The notes below the pieces were generated by a model. The model did no database searches and was not told the DNA's origin. It worked only from the letters and a program-made list of their open reading frames with translations. Both the position numbers and the translations under genes were made by a program. From Holophagaceae bacterium (GTDB taxonomy: Bacteria > Acidobacteriota > Holophagae > Holophagales > Holophagaceae): a DNA stretch of 64,000 bases. Positions 1 through 9,697 of this stretch are shown here, piece by piece (position 1 is the first letter of the stretch; each line of letters starts with the position of its first letter). The stretch spans positions 264,001 through 328,000 of the forward strand of contig JADKJH010000002.1 of the NCBI GenBank assembly GCA_016722505.1, given 5' to 3'.

Positions 1-1
1 A

Positions 2-223
2 TTGCTGGATCCGCTGCTGGAAAAAGAACCCACCCTGATCAATCACTTCCAGTTGGGCGCAGCGCTTGCAGCCATGGGAGAAACCAGTGAAGCCCTCTTC
101 CTGCTTAAAGACGGCCAACAGGCAGATCCAGGCGATCTCAACGATGAACAGGCTAACGGCGTCCGGATGCAGATGCAGGAACTCATCAAGGACCTGGCAG
201 GAACCCCCTCCGCCAAGGCCTAA
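2..223 (+). CDS. TPR-containing protein, C-terminal fragment
   Basis: This is the open 3' end of a gene that begins before the window; the reading frame is open from base 2 to the TAA at 221-223, so the apparent first codon is not a real start. The 73 residues contain an alanine-rich helix pair (HFQLGAALAAMGETSEAL) typical of a tetratricopeptide repeat, then an acidic linker and a helical tail. TPRs mediate protein-protein contacts. It lies 142 bp upstream of sufB on the same strand, but a promoter sits in the gap, so it is probably not part of the SUF operon. Its function cannot be inferred from this fragment. Confidence 0.6.
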   Translation: MLDPLLEKEPTLINHFQLGAALAAMGETSEALFLLKDGQQADPGDLNDEQANGVRMQMQELIKDLAGTPSAKA

Positions 224-281
224 GAAAGCTCCATACGGAACCATGACAAATGTCACAACGGCAGGTTCTCTCATGGTTTTT

Positions 282-306
282 ATTGTTGACAATTCCAGTC
301 AAGATT
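282..306 (+). promoter_or_regulatory. IscR/Rrf2-like operator overlapping the SUF promoter
   Basis: The core is TTGAC-N7-GTCAA (286-302), a perfect inverted repeat. Laid against the published E. coli IscR type 1 consensus (YYGACT-RWWWY-AGTCRR with flanks), I count 20 of 25 positions agreeing. The left half-site contains the probable -35 hexamer. This suggests Fe-S-sensing repression of suf by an Rrf2-family protein such as IscR or SufR. No such regulator gene lies in this window. Confidence 0.55.
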
Positions 307-316
307 TCACAATAAT
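286..316 (+). promoter_or_regulatory. Probable sigma70 promoter of the SUF operon
   Basis: TTGACA at 286-291 is a perfect -35 hexamer. AATAAT at 311-316 matches the -10 consensus at five of six positions. The spacing is 19 nt, slightly long. It is the only convincing promoter in the 142-bp gap before sufB, and the leader to the ATG at 366 is about 45 nt. Confidence 0.5.
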
Positions 317-365
317 AAGGTTCGGGAGGCTCCTCCTCCGGGATCGGAAAGGTTGGACTTGAGCC

Positions 366-1805
<1,440 letters not shown>

Positions 1806-1835
1806 TCTGAAATCGGAATCCTGGAGTTGAAAACC

Positions 1836-2600
1836 ATGCTGAGCATCAAGAATCTGAGCGCTTCCATCGGCGACACCCCGGTCCTCAAGGGGATCAACCT
1901 TGAAATCAAGGCGGGTGAAGTGCACGCCATCATGGGCCCCAACGGTTCCGGGAAAAGCACGCTGGGCAAGATGCTCGCGGGCCATCCGTCCTACGCCGTC
2001 ACTTCGGGCGAAGTATTGTTCGAAGGCAGGAATCTCTTCGAGATGGAAGCAGACGAGCGTGCCAGGGCCGGGGTCTTCATGGGATTCCAGCATCCGATCG
2101 AGGTGCCGGGTGTGAGCAACGCGCAATTCTTGCGGCTGGCCTACAACAAGCAGGCCGAAGCCAATGGCCGCGAGGAGATGGATCCGCTGGAATTCGATGA
2201 TTTCATCCGCGAGAAGATCCAGCTGGTGGGCATGCGCGATGAGTTCCTGGATCGCAGCCTGAACGTGGGATTCAGCGGCGGCGAAAAAAAGCGTAATGAG
2301 ATCCTGCAAATGGCTGTGCTGGAACCCAAACTCGCCATCCTCGACGAACTCGATTCGGGCCTGGACGTGGACGCGCTGCGCATCGTAGGCGAGGCTGTGA
2401 CCGCTCTGAAATCTCCAACAAAGGCCATCCTGCTCATCACCCACTATCAGCGGCTGCTGGACCACATCCCTGCCAGCCACATCCATATTCTCCAGGACGG
2501 CCGCATCGTTAAATCCGGTGGCCCCGAATTGGCCCGGGAAGTGGAAAACCGCGGTTACGACTGGGTGAAGGAAGAAACAGCCGCAGGGGCGAACCCATGA
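1836..2600 (+). CDS. sufC: Fe-S assembly ATPase SufC
   Basis: SufC is the ABC-type ATPase of the SufBCD scaffold; it drives conformational change during cluster assembly and is not a transporter. Visible motifs are Walker A GPNGSGKST, the signature FSGGEKKRNEI, and Walker B LAILDELDSGLDVDA, the last typical of SufC. I place the start at the ATG at 1836, nine bases after a GGAG site (1823-1826). An in-frame TTG at 1827 would abut that site and is unlikely. The protein is 254 aa. The stop overlaps the sufD start in an ATGA, implying translational coupling. Confidence 0.97.
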   Translation: MLSIKNLSASIGDTPVLKGINLEIKAGEVHAIMGPNGSGKSTLGKMLAGHPSYAVTSGEVLFEGRNLFEMEADERARAGVFMGFQHPIEVPGVSNAQFLRLAYNKQAEANGREEMDPLEFDDFIREKIQLVGMRDEFLDRSLNVGFSGGEKKRNEILQMAVLEPKLAILDELDSGLDVDALRIVGEAVTALKSPTKAILLITHYQRLLDHIPASHIHILQDGRIVKSGGPELAREVENRGYDWVKEETAAGANP

Positions 2601-3892
2601 ATGCGCCAGTTACCAGCGTAGGCGACTGTAGCCTGGTCCCCGATATCCTAGAAGCGCGCAGGCCTGAAGGTTGGGTGGAATTACGCATGGCCGCCGAGTC
2701 GGCGCTTCAACACCAGGACCTGCCAACCATCAAAGATGAGGACTGGAAATACACGGATCTCCGCGAGCTCAAGTCGCTTGCCTTCACGTCTGGCAGTCCT
2801 GAAACTCTGGACATCAAAGGCAGCATTCTTCCGGAGGCCCGAGGCACGCGCCTGGTCTTCGTCAACGGCCACCATGACCCGCGCCATAGTTGCACCTCCG
2901 CCCCGCCCCAGGGTGTAAGGCTGCTGCACCTGGCTTCGGCGTCTGAAGCTGCTCCACAGTTGGGCAGCCTTTTGAAGCCGGATGGTTCGGACATCTTCGC
3001 AAATCTCAATTCGGCGCGGTTCATGGATGGCGCGTACATCTTCATTCCGAAAAATGTAAAAGTCGAAGCCCCCTTGCATCTGCTCTTCATGAGCCACTCA
3101 AACGGCCACGCTACGTTCTCGCAGCCCCGCATCATCGTCGTGGTGGAGCCAGGCGCAGACGTGCAGATCATCGAGGAATACGCAGGCAACGGCACCTACT
3201 TCACCAATGCATGCGTGGAAATCTTCGTGGGCGAGAATGCCGAGCTCCGCCACGAACGCATCCAGCGGGAATCATCGGGCGCATTCCACATCTCCAACTT
3301 GCGGGCGAAGGTCTGCCGCGATGCCCGCTATCACAGCCGCACCATCAGTTTCGGCGCTAAATTCAGCCGCCAGACGCCCCAGGTTTCCATCCATGGCACC
3401 GGCGCGGACGTGATCCTGGATGGACTCGCCCTCCTGAACGGAACCCAGATCGCAGACACCCATTCGGTGCTGGATCACACCCAGCCGGACTGCACCAGCC
3501 ACCAACTCCACAAGGCCATCGTGGACGATGAGGCACGTGCCGTTTTCAATGGCCGCATTTTCGTGCGCCGGGGCGCCCACGGTACAGACGCGCGCCAGCA
3601 GAGCCGCAACCTGTTGCTCAGCGAGAAAGCCCGCGTCGACACCAAGCCCCAGCTGGAAATCGACACAGACGATGTCAAGTGCGCCCATGGCGCCGCCGTT
3701 GGACAGCTGGATCCTGAAGAGCTTTTCTATCTCCAGAGCCGCGGCCTCAACGACCAGGCGGCGCGGAACCTCCTCACCTACGGCTTCGCAGCGGATCTGC
3801 TCGCCCACATTCCAGTGGCGAGCCTTCGCCGCCAATTGCGCCAGGCCGTTATGGCCCGCACGAATGCCACGGACCTGGGAGAGCTGGCATGA
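2597..3892 (+). CDS. sufD: Fe-S assembly protein SufD
   Basis: SufD is the SufB paralogue that completes the SufBC2D scaffold and is needed for iron acquisition. The 431 residues show the SufD/SufB beta-helix core: DEDWKYTDLRELKSLAF near residue 45, FNGRIFVRRGAHGTDARQQS, KPQLEIDTDDVKCAHGAAVG and the helix beginning LDPEELFYLQSRGL. The conserved CAHG histidine region is intact. It starts within the sufC stop (ATGA) and ends in another ATGA overlap with sufS, so the operon is strongly coupled. Confidence 0.96.
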   Translation: MNAPVTSVGDCSLVPDILEARRPEGWVELRMAAESALQHQDLPTIKDEDWKYTDLRELKSLAFTSGSPETLDIKGSILPEARGTRLVFVNGHHDPRHSCTSAPPQGVRLLHLASASEAAPQLGSLLKPDGSDIFANLNSARFMDGAYIFIPKNVKVEAPLHLLFMSHSNGHATFSQPRIIVVVEPGADVQIIEEYAGNGTYFTNACVEIFVGENAELRHERIQRESSGAFHISNLRAKVCRDARYHSRTISFGAKFSRQTPQVSIHGTGADVILDGLALLNGTQIADTHSVLDHTQPDCTSHQLHKAIVDDEARAVFNGRIFVRRGAHGTDARQQSRNLLLSEKARVDTKPQLEIDTDDVKCAHGAAVGQLDPEELFYLQSRGLNDQAARNLLTYGFAADLLAHIPVASLRRQLRQAVMARTNATDLGELA

Positions 3893-5160
3893 GCGGACGT
3901 GTGTTGACTCCCCTTGATGTGACGAAAATCCGCAAGGATTTTCCGCTGCTCATCACGCCTTTCCACGGCAAACCCATGCACTACCTGGACAGCGCGGTCA
4001 GCGGCCAGATGCCCAACGCCGTCATCGAGCGCATGGCCCACTATCAGCGCTTCGAGCACACCAACGTCCATCGCGGCGTGAGCACCCTTTCCCAGGAAGC
4101 CACGGATCGCTTCGAGGAGGCCCGCGAGAAAGTGCGCGCCTTCCTCCACGCGCCCAGCGCCAAGCAGATCATCTGGACCCGGGGCGCCACCGAGGCCCTG
4201 AACCTCGTGGCCCAAAGCTGGGGACGCGCCAACATCAAGGAAGGCGACGAAATCCTGCTCAGCGCCATGGAGCATCACTCCAACATCGTGCCCTGGCAGA
4301 TGCTGGCGGCCGAAAAGGGCGCCTCCATCAAGGTCATCCCCATGGATGACCGCGGTGTGCTGGATCTGGATGCGCTGAAAACGCTACTGACACCCAGCGT
4401 GAAAGTTCTGGGCATCACGCACGTTTCCAACGTGCTGGGCACCGTGAATCCCGTGAAAGAAATCATCGCCCACGCCCACGCCCAAGGCGTTGTGGTGGTC
4501 GTGGATGGCGCCCAGGCCGTGCCGCATCTCCCGGTGGATGTGGTGGATCTGGACGCGGATTTCTACGCCTTCAGCGGCCACAAATTGAGCGGACCCACGG
4601 GCATCGGCGTGCTTTATGGGAAAAAGGAGCTGCTCGAAGCCATGCCCCCGTGGCAGGGCGGAGGCAGCATGATCCTCTCCGTATCCTGGGAAAAGACCAC
4701 TTACATGGGTATTCCGGGCAAGTTCGAAGCCGGCACGCCGCCCATCGCCGAGGCCATCGGCTTAGGCGCAGCCATTGATTATCTGAACGCCATCGGCTTG
4801 GATCGCATCGCCGAACATGAGCACGCGCTTCTGGAGTACGCCACGCAGGAACTGGACAAAATCGATGGCCTGCGCATCATTGGAACTGCGCCAGGCAAAG
4901 CCTCGGTGCTGAGCTTTGTATTGGAAGGCATTCATCCTCATGACGTGGGCAGCATCCTAGACCATGAGGGCGTGGTCGTCCGCGCAGGCCATCATTGCGC
5001 CCAGCCGGTGATGAAGCGCTTCAACATCCCCGCCACCACCCGCGCCAGCTTCGCCTATTTCAATGGCCAGGAAGATATAGACGCCCTGGTGGCGGCCATC
5101 CGGCAAGTGAAGGATATCTTCGGCGCTGACTCATCCAATTCCGCAGAGGAGCCAAGCTGA
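3889..5160 (+). CDS. sufS: Cysteine desulfurase SufS
   Basis: This PLP-dependent enzyme removes sulfur from L-cysteine as an enzyme-bound persulfide and passes it to SufU for cluster assembly. The 423-aa sequence shows group II desulfurase features: NVHRGVSTLSQEATDRFE near the N-terminus, the PLP-binding lysine in FYAFSGHKLSGPTGIGVLYG, and the active-site cysteine in RAGHHCAQPVMKRF. The start overlaps the sufD stop (ATGA). Its stop overlaps the next gene by one base (TGATG). Confidence 0.97.
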   Translation: MSGRVLTPLDVTKIRKDFPLLITPFHGKPMHYLDSAVSGQMPNAVIERMAHYQRFEHTNVHRGVSTLSQEATDRFEEAREKVRAFLHAPSAKQIIWTRGATEALNLVAQSWGRANIKEGDEILLSAMEHHSNIVPWQMLAAEKGASIKVIPMDDRGVLDLDALKTLLTPSVKVLGITHVSNVLGTVNPVKEIIAHAHAQGVVVVVDGAQAVPHLPVDVVDLDADFYAFSGHKLSGPTGIGVLYGKKELLEAMPPWQGGGSMILSVSWEKTTYMGIPGKFEAGTPPIAEAIGLGAAIDYLNAIGLDRIAEHEHALLEYATQELDKIDGLRIIGTAPGKASVLSFVLEGIHPHDVGSILDHEGVVVRAGHHCAQPVMKRFNIPATTRASFAYFNGQEDIDALVAAIRQVKDIFGADSSNSAEEPS

Positions 5161-5621
5161 TGGCCAGCGATCCCCGCGAGCTCTACCAACAAGTCATCAT
5201 CGAGCACAACAAAAAGCCGAGGAATTTTGGCAAGCTGGATCCTTGCACCCATCACGCTGACGGCCAGAATCCACTTTGCGGCGATGAGCTGCAACTCACT
5301 CTCAACATCCGGGATGGCCGCATCGAGGACGTCAAGTTCGAAGGCCATGGCTGCGCCATCGACGTGGCTTCAGCCTCGCTCATGACCGGCGCGGTGAAGG
5401 GGAAGAGCGTCGAGGATGCGGAAAGAATGGCCGAGCAGTTCCGCGGCATGGTGCGGGGTGAGCTGGACCCTTCAACCCTTCCAGCCGACGCGAACCTGCT
5501 GGGGAAGCTCATCCTCTTCCAGGGGGTCAAGGATCTGCCGGTCCGGGTCAAATGCGCTGTGCTCCCGTGGGCCACACTGCATTCCGCGCTCAAAGGCGAA
5601 GAGACTGTGAGCACGGAATGA
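5160..5621 (+). CDS. sufU: SufU-type sulfurtransferase
   Basis: SufU is a zinc-containing relative of IscU that accepts sulfur from SufS in SUF systems lacking SufE. The 153-aa protein carries the three conserved cysteines: NPLCGDELQL, GHGCAIDVASASLMTG and RVKCAVLPWATL, the first with the Asp two residues on that defines SufU/IscU. The N-terminus (ELYQQVIIEHNKKPRNFG) is typical. The start overlaps the sufS stop by one base. Position right after sufS supports SufU rather than IscU. Confidence 0.93.
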   Translation: MASDPRELYQQVIIEHNKKPRNFGKLDPCTHHADGQNPLCGDELQLTLNIRDGRIEDVKFEGHGCAIDVASASLMTGAVKGKSVEDAERMAEQFRGMVRGELDPSTLPADANLLGKLILFQGVKDLPVRVKCAVLPWATLHSALKGEETVSTE

Positions 5622-5627
5622 AATTTC

Positions 5628-5694
5628 AACCGCGAATGATCGCGAATAAAAAACCCTGGTTAAGATTGGCGTCTATCCACGTCCATTCGCGGTT
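5628..5694. repeat. Inverted repeat between sufU and nfu
   Basis: AACCGCGAATG (5628-5638) is repeated as its exact complement CATTCGCGGTT (5684-5694), with an inner CGCGAAT copy at 5641-5647. It fills the whole gap between sufU and the Nfu gene and looks like a small interspersed palindromic element. Confidence 0.6.
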
Positions 5695-5704
5695 CGAGAT
5701 TCTC

Positions 5705-6262
5705 ATGCCTAAGATCGCCGAGATCGAGTACACCCCCAACCCCAACGCGGTGAAATTCCTATTGAAGGAGCCGGTGGCGTTGGGCTTTCCCAAGAGTTTC
5801 CCAAGCGTGGAGATCGCGCAGACCCATGAGTTGGCCAAAGCTCTCTTCGATGTCGGCCATGTGGTGTCGGTTTTTATGCAGGACAAATGGCTCACGGTGA
5901 CGAAGACTGAGGACGTGAAGTGGCCCGATCTTCTGCCCAAGCTTGCCGCTCCAATTCGCCTAGCCGCCAGCGTCAATGGCCAATCCAATGAAGCTGCCGC
6001 CAAGCGGGAGTTCAACAAGGTCAACGACGAAAACGACGAGATCCTGAAAAAAGTCCACGCCATCCTGGAAGAAAGCATCCTCCCGGCGCTGGCCGCCGAT
6101 GGCGGAGGACTTGAAGTAGTCGGCCGCGTGGACAAGCAGGTGATGATCCGTTATCAGGGCGCCTGCAACTCCTGCCCCAGTTCCCTGACCGGCACATTGA
6201 CCGCCATTGAAGGCATGCTGCAAAAAGAGATCGATCCCGAGCTGGTGGTGATTTCCGTCTAG
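5705..6262 (+). CDS. Nfu-type Fe-S carrier protein
   Basis: This is a 185-aa Fe-S carrier that likely takes clusters from SufBCD to target proteins. The first part (MPKIAEIEYTPNPNAVKFLL) is an Nfu_N domain and the C-terminal part (from about residue 105) is a NifU C-terminal domain with the cluster-binding CxxC in YQGACNSCPSSLTGTL. The frame stays open upstream as far as 5552 inside sufU, but homology begins at the ATG at 5705. The 83-bp gap to sufU holds a perfect 11-bp inverted repeat. It is probably co-transcribed with the SUF operon. Confidence 0.9.
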   Translation: MPKIAEIEYTPNPNAVKFLLKEPVALGFPKSFPSVEIAQTHELAKALFDVGHVVSVFMQDKWLTVTKTEDVKWPDLLPKLAAPIRLAASVNGQSNEAAAKREFNKVNDENDEILKKVHAILEESILPALAADGGGLEVVGRVDKQVMIRYQGACNSCPSSLTGTLTAIEGMLQKEIDPELVVISV

Positions 6263-6275
6263 GCCCTAGTCCTTA

Positions 6276-6310
6276 AGACTTGAGACTTGAGACTTGAGAC
6301 TTGGGACTCA
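6276..6310. repeat. Heptanucleotide tandem repeat array 1 (AGACTTG)
   Basis: About five tandem copies of a 7-bp unit AGACTTG, the last one diverged to GGACTCA, lie just downstream of the Nfu gene. The same unit recurs at 10110-10127 (opposite orientation) and 10245-10299. Confidence 0.85.
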
Positions 6311-6429
6311 ACACTTTTCCTGGCCTTTCGCCCCATCTCCCGATATCCTTGTCGTTCTGCCGGACTTCGCGTGCCGGGATTCCAGCCACTCCATAGGAAA
6401 TGGGGGGCAACTCAAAAGAGGTGGACTAG

Positions 6430-8190
6430 ATGTCCAAGTTAGAAGAAATCATCAGGGGCAATGCGTCTAAACGCATGGGCAGCATCAACGTGCTGGATTC
6501 CGCACAGCTGGATGACGGCTCGCCGGAGGCCACCGAATTCCTGGCGGCCCTGCAAGGCGAAACCCGCGGCATGAAGGAAGATTCGGTCGTGCGCGGCCAT
6601 GTCGTGGAGATCCGCGGCAAGGACGTGATCATCGACATCGGCTACAAGGGATCGGGCACCGTCAACATTGACGAGTTCAACAACCCCGATGGCACCGTGG
6701 GCGTCGCCGTGGGCGATGTGGTCGAGGTGCTGCTCGAATACCTCGAAGATTCCAACGGCAACGTGCGTCTTTCCCGCGAACGCGCCGAAAAGATGAAGAT
6801 CTGGGACGAGGTCGAAAAGGCCTTCCGTTCCAACATGACCGTGCATGGCGTCGTGCTCGAAAAGGTCAAAGGCGGCCTGGCCGTGGATATCGGCATCCGC
6901 GCCTTCCTGCCCGGTTCGCAGGTGGACACCAAGCCCGCCCGCAACCTGGATCCGTTCATCGGCAAGTCCTTCGACATGAAGGTCATCAAGGTCAACCGCC
7001 GCCGCGGCAACATCGTGCTTTCCCGCAAGCTGTTCCTGGAGACCATCAGCGCCTCCATGAAGGAAGAGACCCTCTCGGGCCTCGAAGAAGGCAAGCTGGT
7101 GGAAGGCACTGTCAAGAACATCACCGAATACGGCGCCTTCGTGGATCTGGGCGGCGTGGATGGCCTGCTGCACATCACGGATATGTCCTGGGGCCGGCTC
7201 AACCACCCCAGCGAAATGTTCCAAGTGGGCGACAAGGTCGAAGTCGCCATCCTCAAATACGACAAGGACACCGAGCGCGTGTCCCTTGGCTACAAGCAGA
7301 AGTACCCGGATCCCTGGCTCACGGTCGAAGAGCGTTTCCCCGTCCAGGCCAACGTCAAGGGCAAGGTTGTCTCCATCACTGACTACGGCGCGTTTGTCGA
7401 GCTGGAACCCGGTGTGGAAGGCCTGGTCCATGTCTCCGAGATGAGCTGGACCAAGAAGGTCAAGTCCGCCAAGGGCATGGTCAATCTGGGCGACCAGGTG
7501 GAAGCCATCATCCTGCAGGTGGATCCCGAAAACCGCCGCATCAGCTTGGGCATGAAGCAGATCACGCCGAATCCTTGGATGGCCATCGCCGAGAAATACC
7601 AGCCCGGCATGATCGTCACGGGAATCGTGCGCAACATCACCGAATTCGGCGCGTTCGTGGAGCTGGAAGACGGCATCGACGGCCTGATCCATGTCTCCGA
7701 CTTCAGCTGGACCAAGAAGATCAAGCACCCCAACGAACTGGTGAAGAAGGGCGACGAAGTCACCGCCAAAGTCCTGAACCTGGATCCCCTGGCCCAGCGC
7801 ATGAGCCTGAGCGTCAAGCACATGGAACCCAATGTCTGGGAGATCTTCTTCGAAAGCCACAACGTCGGCGACACCCTTGAAGGCAAGATCGCCCGCCTGA
7901 CGGACTTCGGCGCTTTCGTGGACCTGGGCGAAGGAATCGAAGGCCTGGTGCATGTCTCCGAGCTTTCACGCAAGCGGGTGGAAGATATCCAGAAGGATTA
8001 CCACGCTGGCCAGGACCTCGTGATGAAGATCGTGAAACTCGATCCCACCGAGCGCCGCATCGGCCTTTCGGTCAAGCAGTTGGAAGTGGATGCAGAGCGT
8101 GGCGACATGGATGCCGCCAAAGCCAACGCCCCGTCCTTCAAGAAAGCCACCCTAGCTGACGCCTTCAACAAGGCCGAACGCGAAGACTAA
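6430..8190 (+). CDS. rpsA: 30S ribosomal protein S1
   Basis: S1 is the large mRNA-binding protein of the 30S subunit that helps recruit structured messages. The 586-aa sequence consists of six S1 (OB-fold) domains. Repeated elements such as ITEYGAFVDLGGVDGLLHIT, ITDYGAFVELEPGVEGLVHV and LTDFGAFVDLGEGIEGLVHV are spaced about 87 residues apart. The start ATG has an AGAGGTGG site 5 nt upstream. It stands alone: a heptamer repeat array lies upstream and a strong terminator follows. Length and domain number are standard. Confidence 0.97.
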   Translation: MSKLEEIIRGNASKRMGSINVLDSAQLDDGSPEATEFLAALQGETRGMKEDSVVRGHVVEIRGKDVIIDIGYKGSGTVNIDEFNNPDGTVGVAVGDVVEVLLEYLEDSNGNVRLSRERAEKMKIWDEVEKAFRSNMTVHGVVLEKVKGGLAVDIGIRAFLPGSQVDTKPARNLDPFIGKSFDMKVIKVNRRRGNIVLSRKLFLETISASMKEETLSGLEEGKLVEGTVKNITEYGAFVDLGGVDGLLHITDMSWGRLNHPSEMFQVGDKVEVAILKYDKDTERVSLGYKQKYPDPWLTVEERFPVQANVKGKVVSITDYGAFVELEPGVEGLVHVSEMSWTKKVKSAKGMVNLGDQVEAIILQVDPENRRISLGMKQITPNPWMAIAEKYQPGMIVTGIVRNITEFGAFVELEDGIDGLIHVSDFSWTKKIKHPNELVKKGDEVTAKVLNLDPLAQRMSLSVKHMEPNVWEIFFESHNVGDTLEGKIARLTDFGAFVDLGEGIEGLVHVSELSRKRVEDIQKDYHAGQDLVMKIVKLDPTERRIGLSVKQLEVDAERGDMDAAKANAPSFKKATLADAFNKAERED

Positions 8191-8208
8191 ACCAGACCGT
8201 ATCTACGA

Positions 8209-8240
8209 GCCAGGCGCCTGAAAAGGCGCCTGGTTTTTTT
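8209..8240 (+). terminator. Rho-independent terminator of rpsA
   Basis: A perfect 9-bp GC-rich stem CCAGGCGCC/GGCGCCTGG (8210-8218 and 8225-8233) is followed at once by seven T residues. It sits 19 bp after the rpsA stop. Confidence 0.93.
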
Positions 8241-8313
8241 GTGGCCGGAATCCCAGCTTCAACAGTTCGGCCACCGCCTCATCTGCCATCCTAGACGTGT
8301 ACTTGGAGTTCCC

Positions 8314-8988
8314 ATGGAGAATGTGATCGAGCAGTCACCCCGCCAGGGTTTGTCCGAACAGACCAAACTGGAACTCGCCAACAGCATCACCCATGGCATA
8401 GGCGCAGCTTTGGCAGTCGCAGCCCTGGTGCTGCTGGTGGTCTTCGCCAGCCTGCGGGGCACTGCCCGGCACATCGTGGGCGGCAGCATCTTTGGATCAA
8501 TGCTGGTGCTGCTTTACACCATGTCCACGCTCTACCATTCCTTCCGTGGCCCGCGCGTGAAGACCGTCTTCAAAGTGCTGGACCATAGTGCCATTTTCCT
8601 GCTCATCGCTGGGACCTACACACCCTTCTGCCTGGGCCCGCTGTATGGCGCCTGGGGCTGGACGCTCTTCGGCTTGGTGTGGGGCCTCGCGGCCCTGGGC
8701 ATCACTTTCAAGGCCATCTTCATCCACAGGATGGAATTCCTGAGCCTAGCCATCTACCTGCTCATGGGCTGGATCGCGGTCATCGCCATCAAACCGCTAT
8801 GGCACAGCCTTTCGCCGGGCGGCCTCGCCTGGCTCTTCGGCGGCGGCCTCTGCTACACCGCCGGCGCTGGGTTCTACGCCTGGCACAAGCTGCGCTTCCA
8901 TCACGCCATCTGGCATCTATGGGTTGTAGCCGGAAGCATCTGCCATTTCTTCGCGGTGCTCTGGCACGTGATCCCGGCCCCGCGCTGA
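8314..8988 (+). CDS. Hemolysin III/PAQR-family membrane protein
   Basis: This 224-aa integral membrane protein belongs to the HlyIII (PAQR-like) family. Motifs seen are ANSITHGIGAALAVAALVLL (first helix), STLYHSF, LDHSAIFLLIAGTYTPF and the closing HFFAVLWHVIPAPR; the scattered His/Asp/Ser residues form the family's metal site. About seven hydrophobic segments are visible. The frame extends upstream to 8239, but the start with a ribosome site (GGAG at 8305-8308) is the ATG at 8314. Despite the name, members are not proven hemolysins in most bacteria; the physiological role is unknown, possibly lipid-related. Confidence 0.85.
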   Translation: MENVIEQSPRQGLSEQTKLELANSITHGIGAALAVAALVLLVVFASLRGTARHIVGGSIFGSMLVLLYTMSTLYHSFRGPRVKTVFKVLDHSAIFLLIAGTYTPFCLGPLYGAWGWTLFGLVWGLAALGITFKAIFIHRMEFLSLAIYLLMGWIAVIAIKPLWHSLSPGGLAWLFGGGLCYTAGAGFYAWHKLRFHHAIWHLWVVAGSICHFFAVLWHVIPAPR

Positions 8989-9071
8989 ATCCCAAAGAAT
9001 TCTCGCGAAGGGCCGCGAAGAAGAATCAGAAGTAGCGCGAAAAAGCAGAACACTCGCTTTGATTGCCGGCG

Positions 9072-9668
9072 CTATTTTCTCTTCCGCCCGATGACCAGGA
9101 ATTCTCGTCCTGCCCGCCGGGGATGGCTCTGGGTGGCGCGCTGGACATGGAGCACGTCGAAATGGGCTTCGGCGAGGTTTCGGGCTTTGTCCATGGGGAT
9201 CTGAAAGGGCGGGCCTGGGCGTCCATTCGTGTCATCAAATAGGACCGCCAGCCAGAGACCCGATGGCTTGAGCCGGTCAGCGCAAACGTCCAGGTAATCC
9301 CTGCGCCGCGCCGGTTCCATCGCCACGAAACAGGTGTGGTCGAAGACCACATCGAAGGGACCTTCCTGCGTGGCGAACCAATCATCCAGACGCCAGCACA
9401 CCCCATCGCCGTACCGCGCCTTGGCCCCCTCGATGGCGGGAGGCGCGAAATCCAAGGCGGTAACCCGGTAACCGCGCCGCGCCAATTCCGCAGCATCATG
9501 GCCGAACCCACAGCCGGGCACAGCGATCTCGCCGCCCGCAGAAATGCCATGGATTGCTGCAGCTTCCAAAAGCTCCGCCAGCACGGGTGAAGGACCATCC
9601 ATATCCCACCCGGGCCGGGGTTCCTCGTCATAGACCTTCTGCCAGTACTCGGGTGTGGATGGGCTCAT
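9072..9668 (-). CDS. SAM-dependent methyltransferase, TPMT-like
   Basis: This 198-aa class I methyltransferase resembles the thiopurine S-methyltransferase family. Seen: N-terminal YWQKVYDEEPRPGWDMDGPS, SAM-binding loop IAVPGCGFGHDAAELARRGY, the acidic end of strand 2 in VTALDFAPPAIE, and FDVVFDHTCFVAMEPARR after strand 4. The family methylates small thiol, selenium or halide-like substrates; the real substrate here is unknown. It is divergent from the epimerase gene, with only 29 bp between the start codons, so the two promoters must overlap. Confidence 0.75.
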   Translation of the reverse strand: MSPSTPEYWQKVYDEEPRPGWDMDGPSPVLAELLEAAAIHGISAGGEIAVPGCGFGHDAAELARRGYRVTALDFAPPAIEGAKARYGDGVCWRLDDWFATQEGPFDVVFDHTCFVAMEPARRRDYLDVCADRLKPSGLWLAVLFDDTNGRPGPPFQIPMDKARNLAEAHFDVLHVQRATQSHPRRAGREFLVIGRKRK

Positions 9669-9697
9669 CCCACTAGAATAGGGGGTGAGGGTGTTTC

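Noticed and set aside
6439..7953. Long minus-strand frame opposite rpsA
   Set aside because: Shadow of the S1 repeats; composition (His, Gln, Asp rich) is not protein-like and rpsA is certain.
8999..9040. CGCGAAG-type short repeats after the hemolysin III gene
   Set aside because: Resembles text at 42185-42235 only loosely; not enough to define an element.
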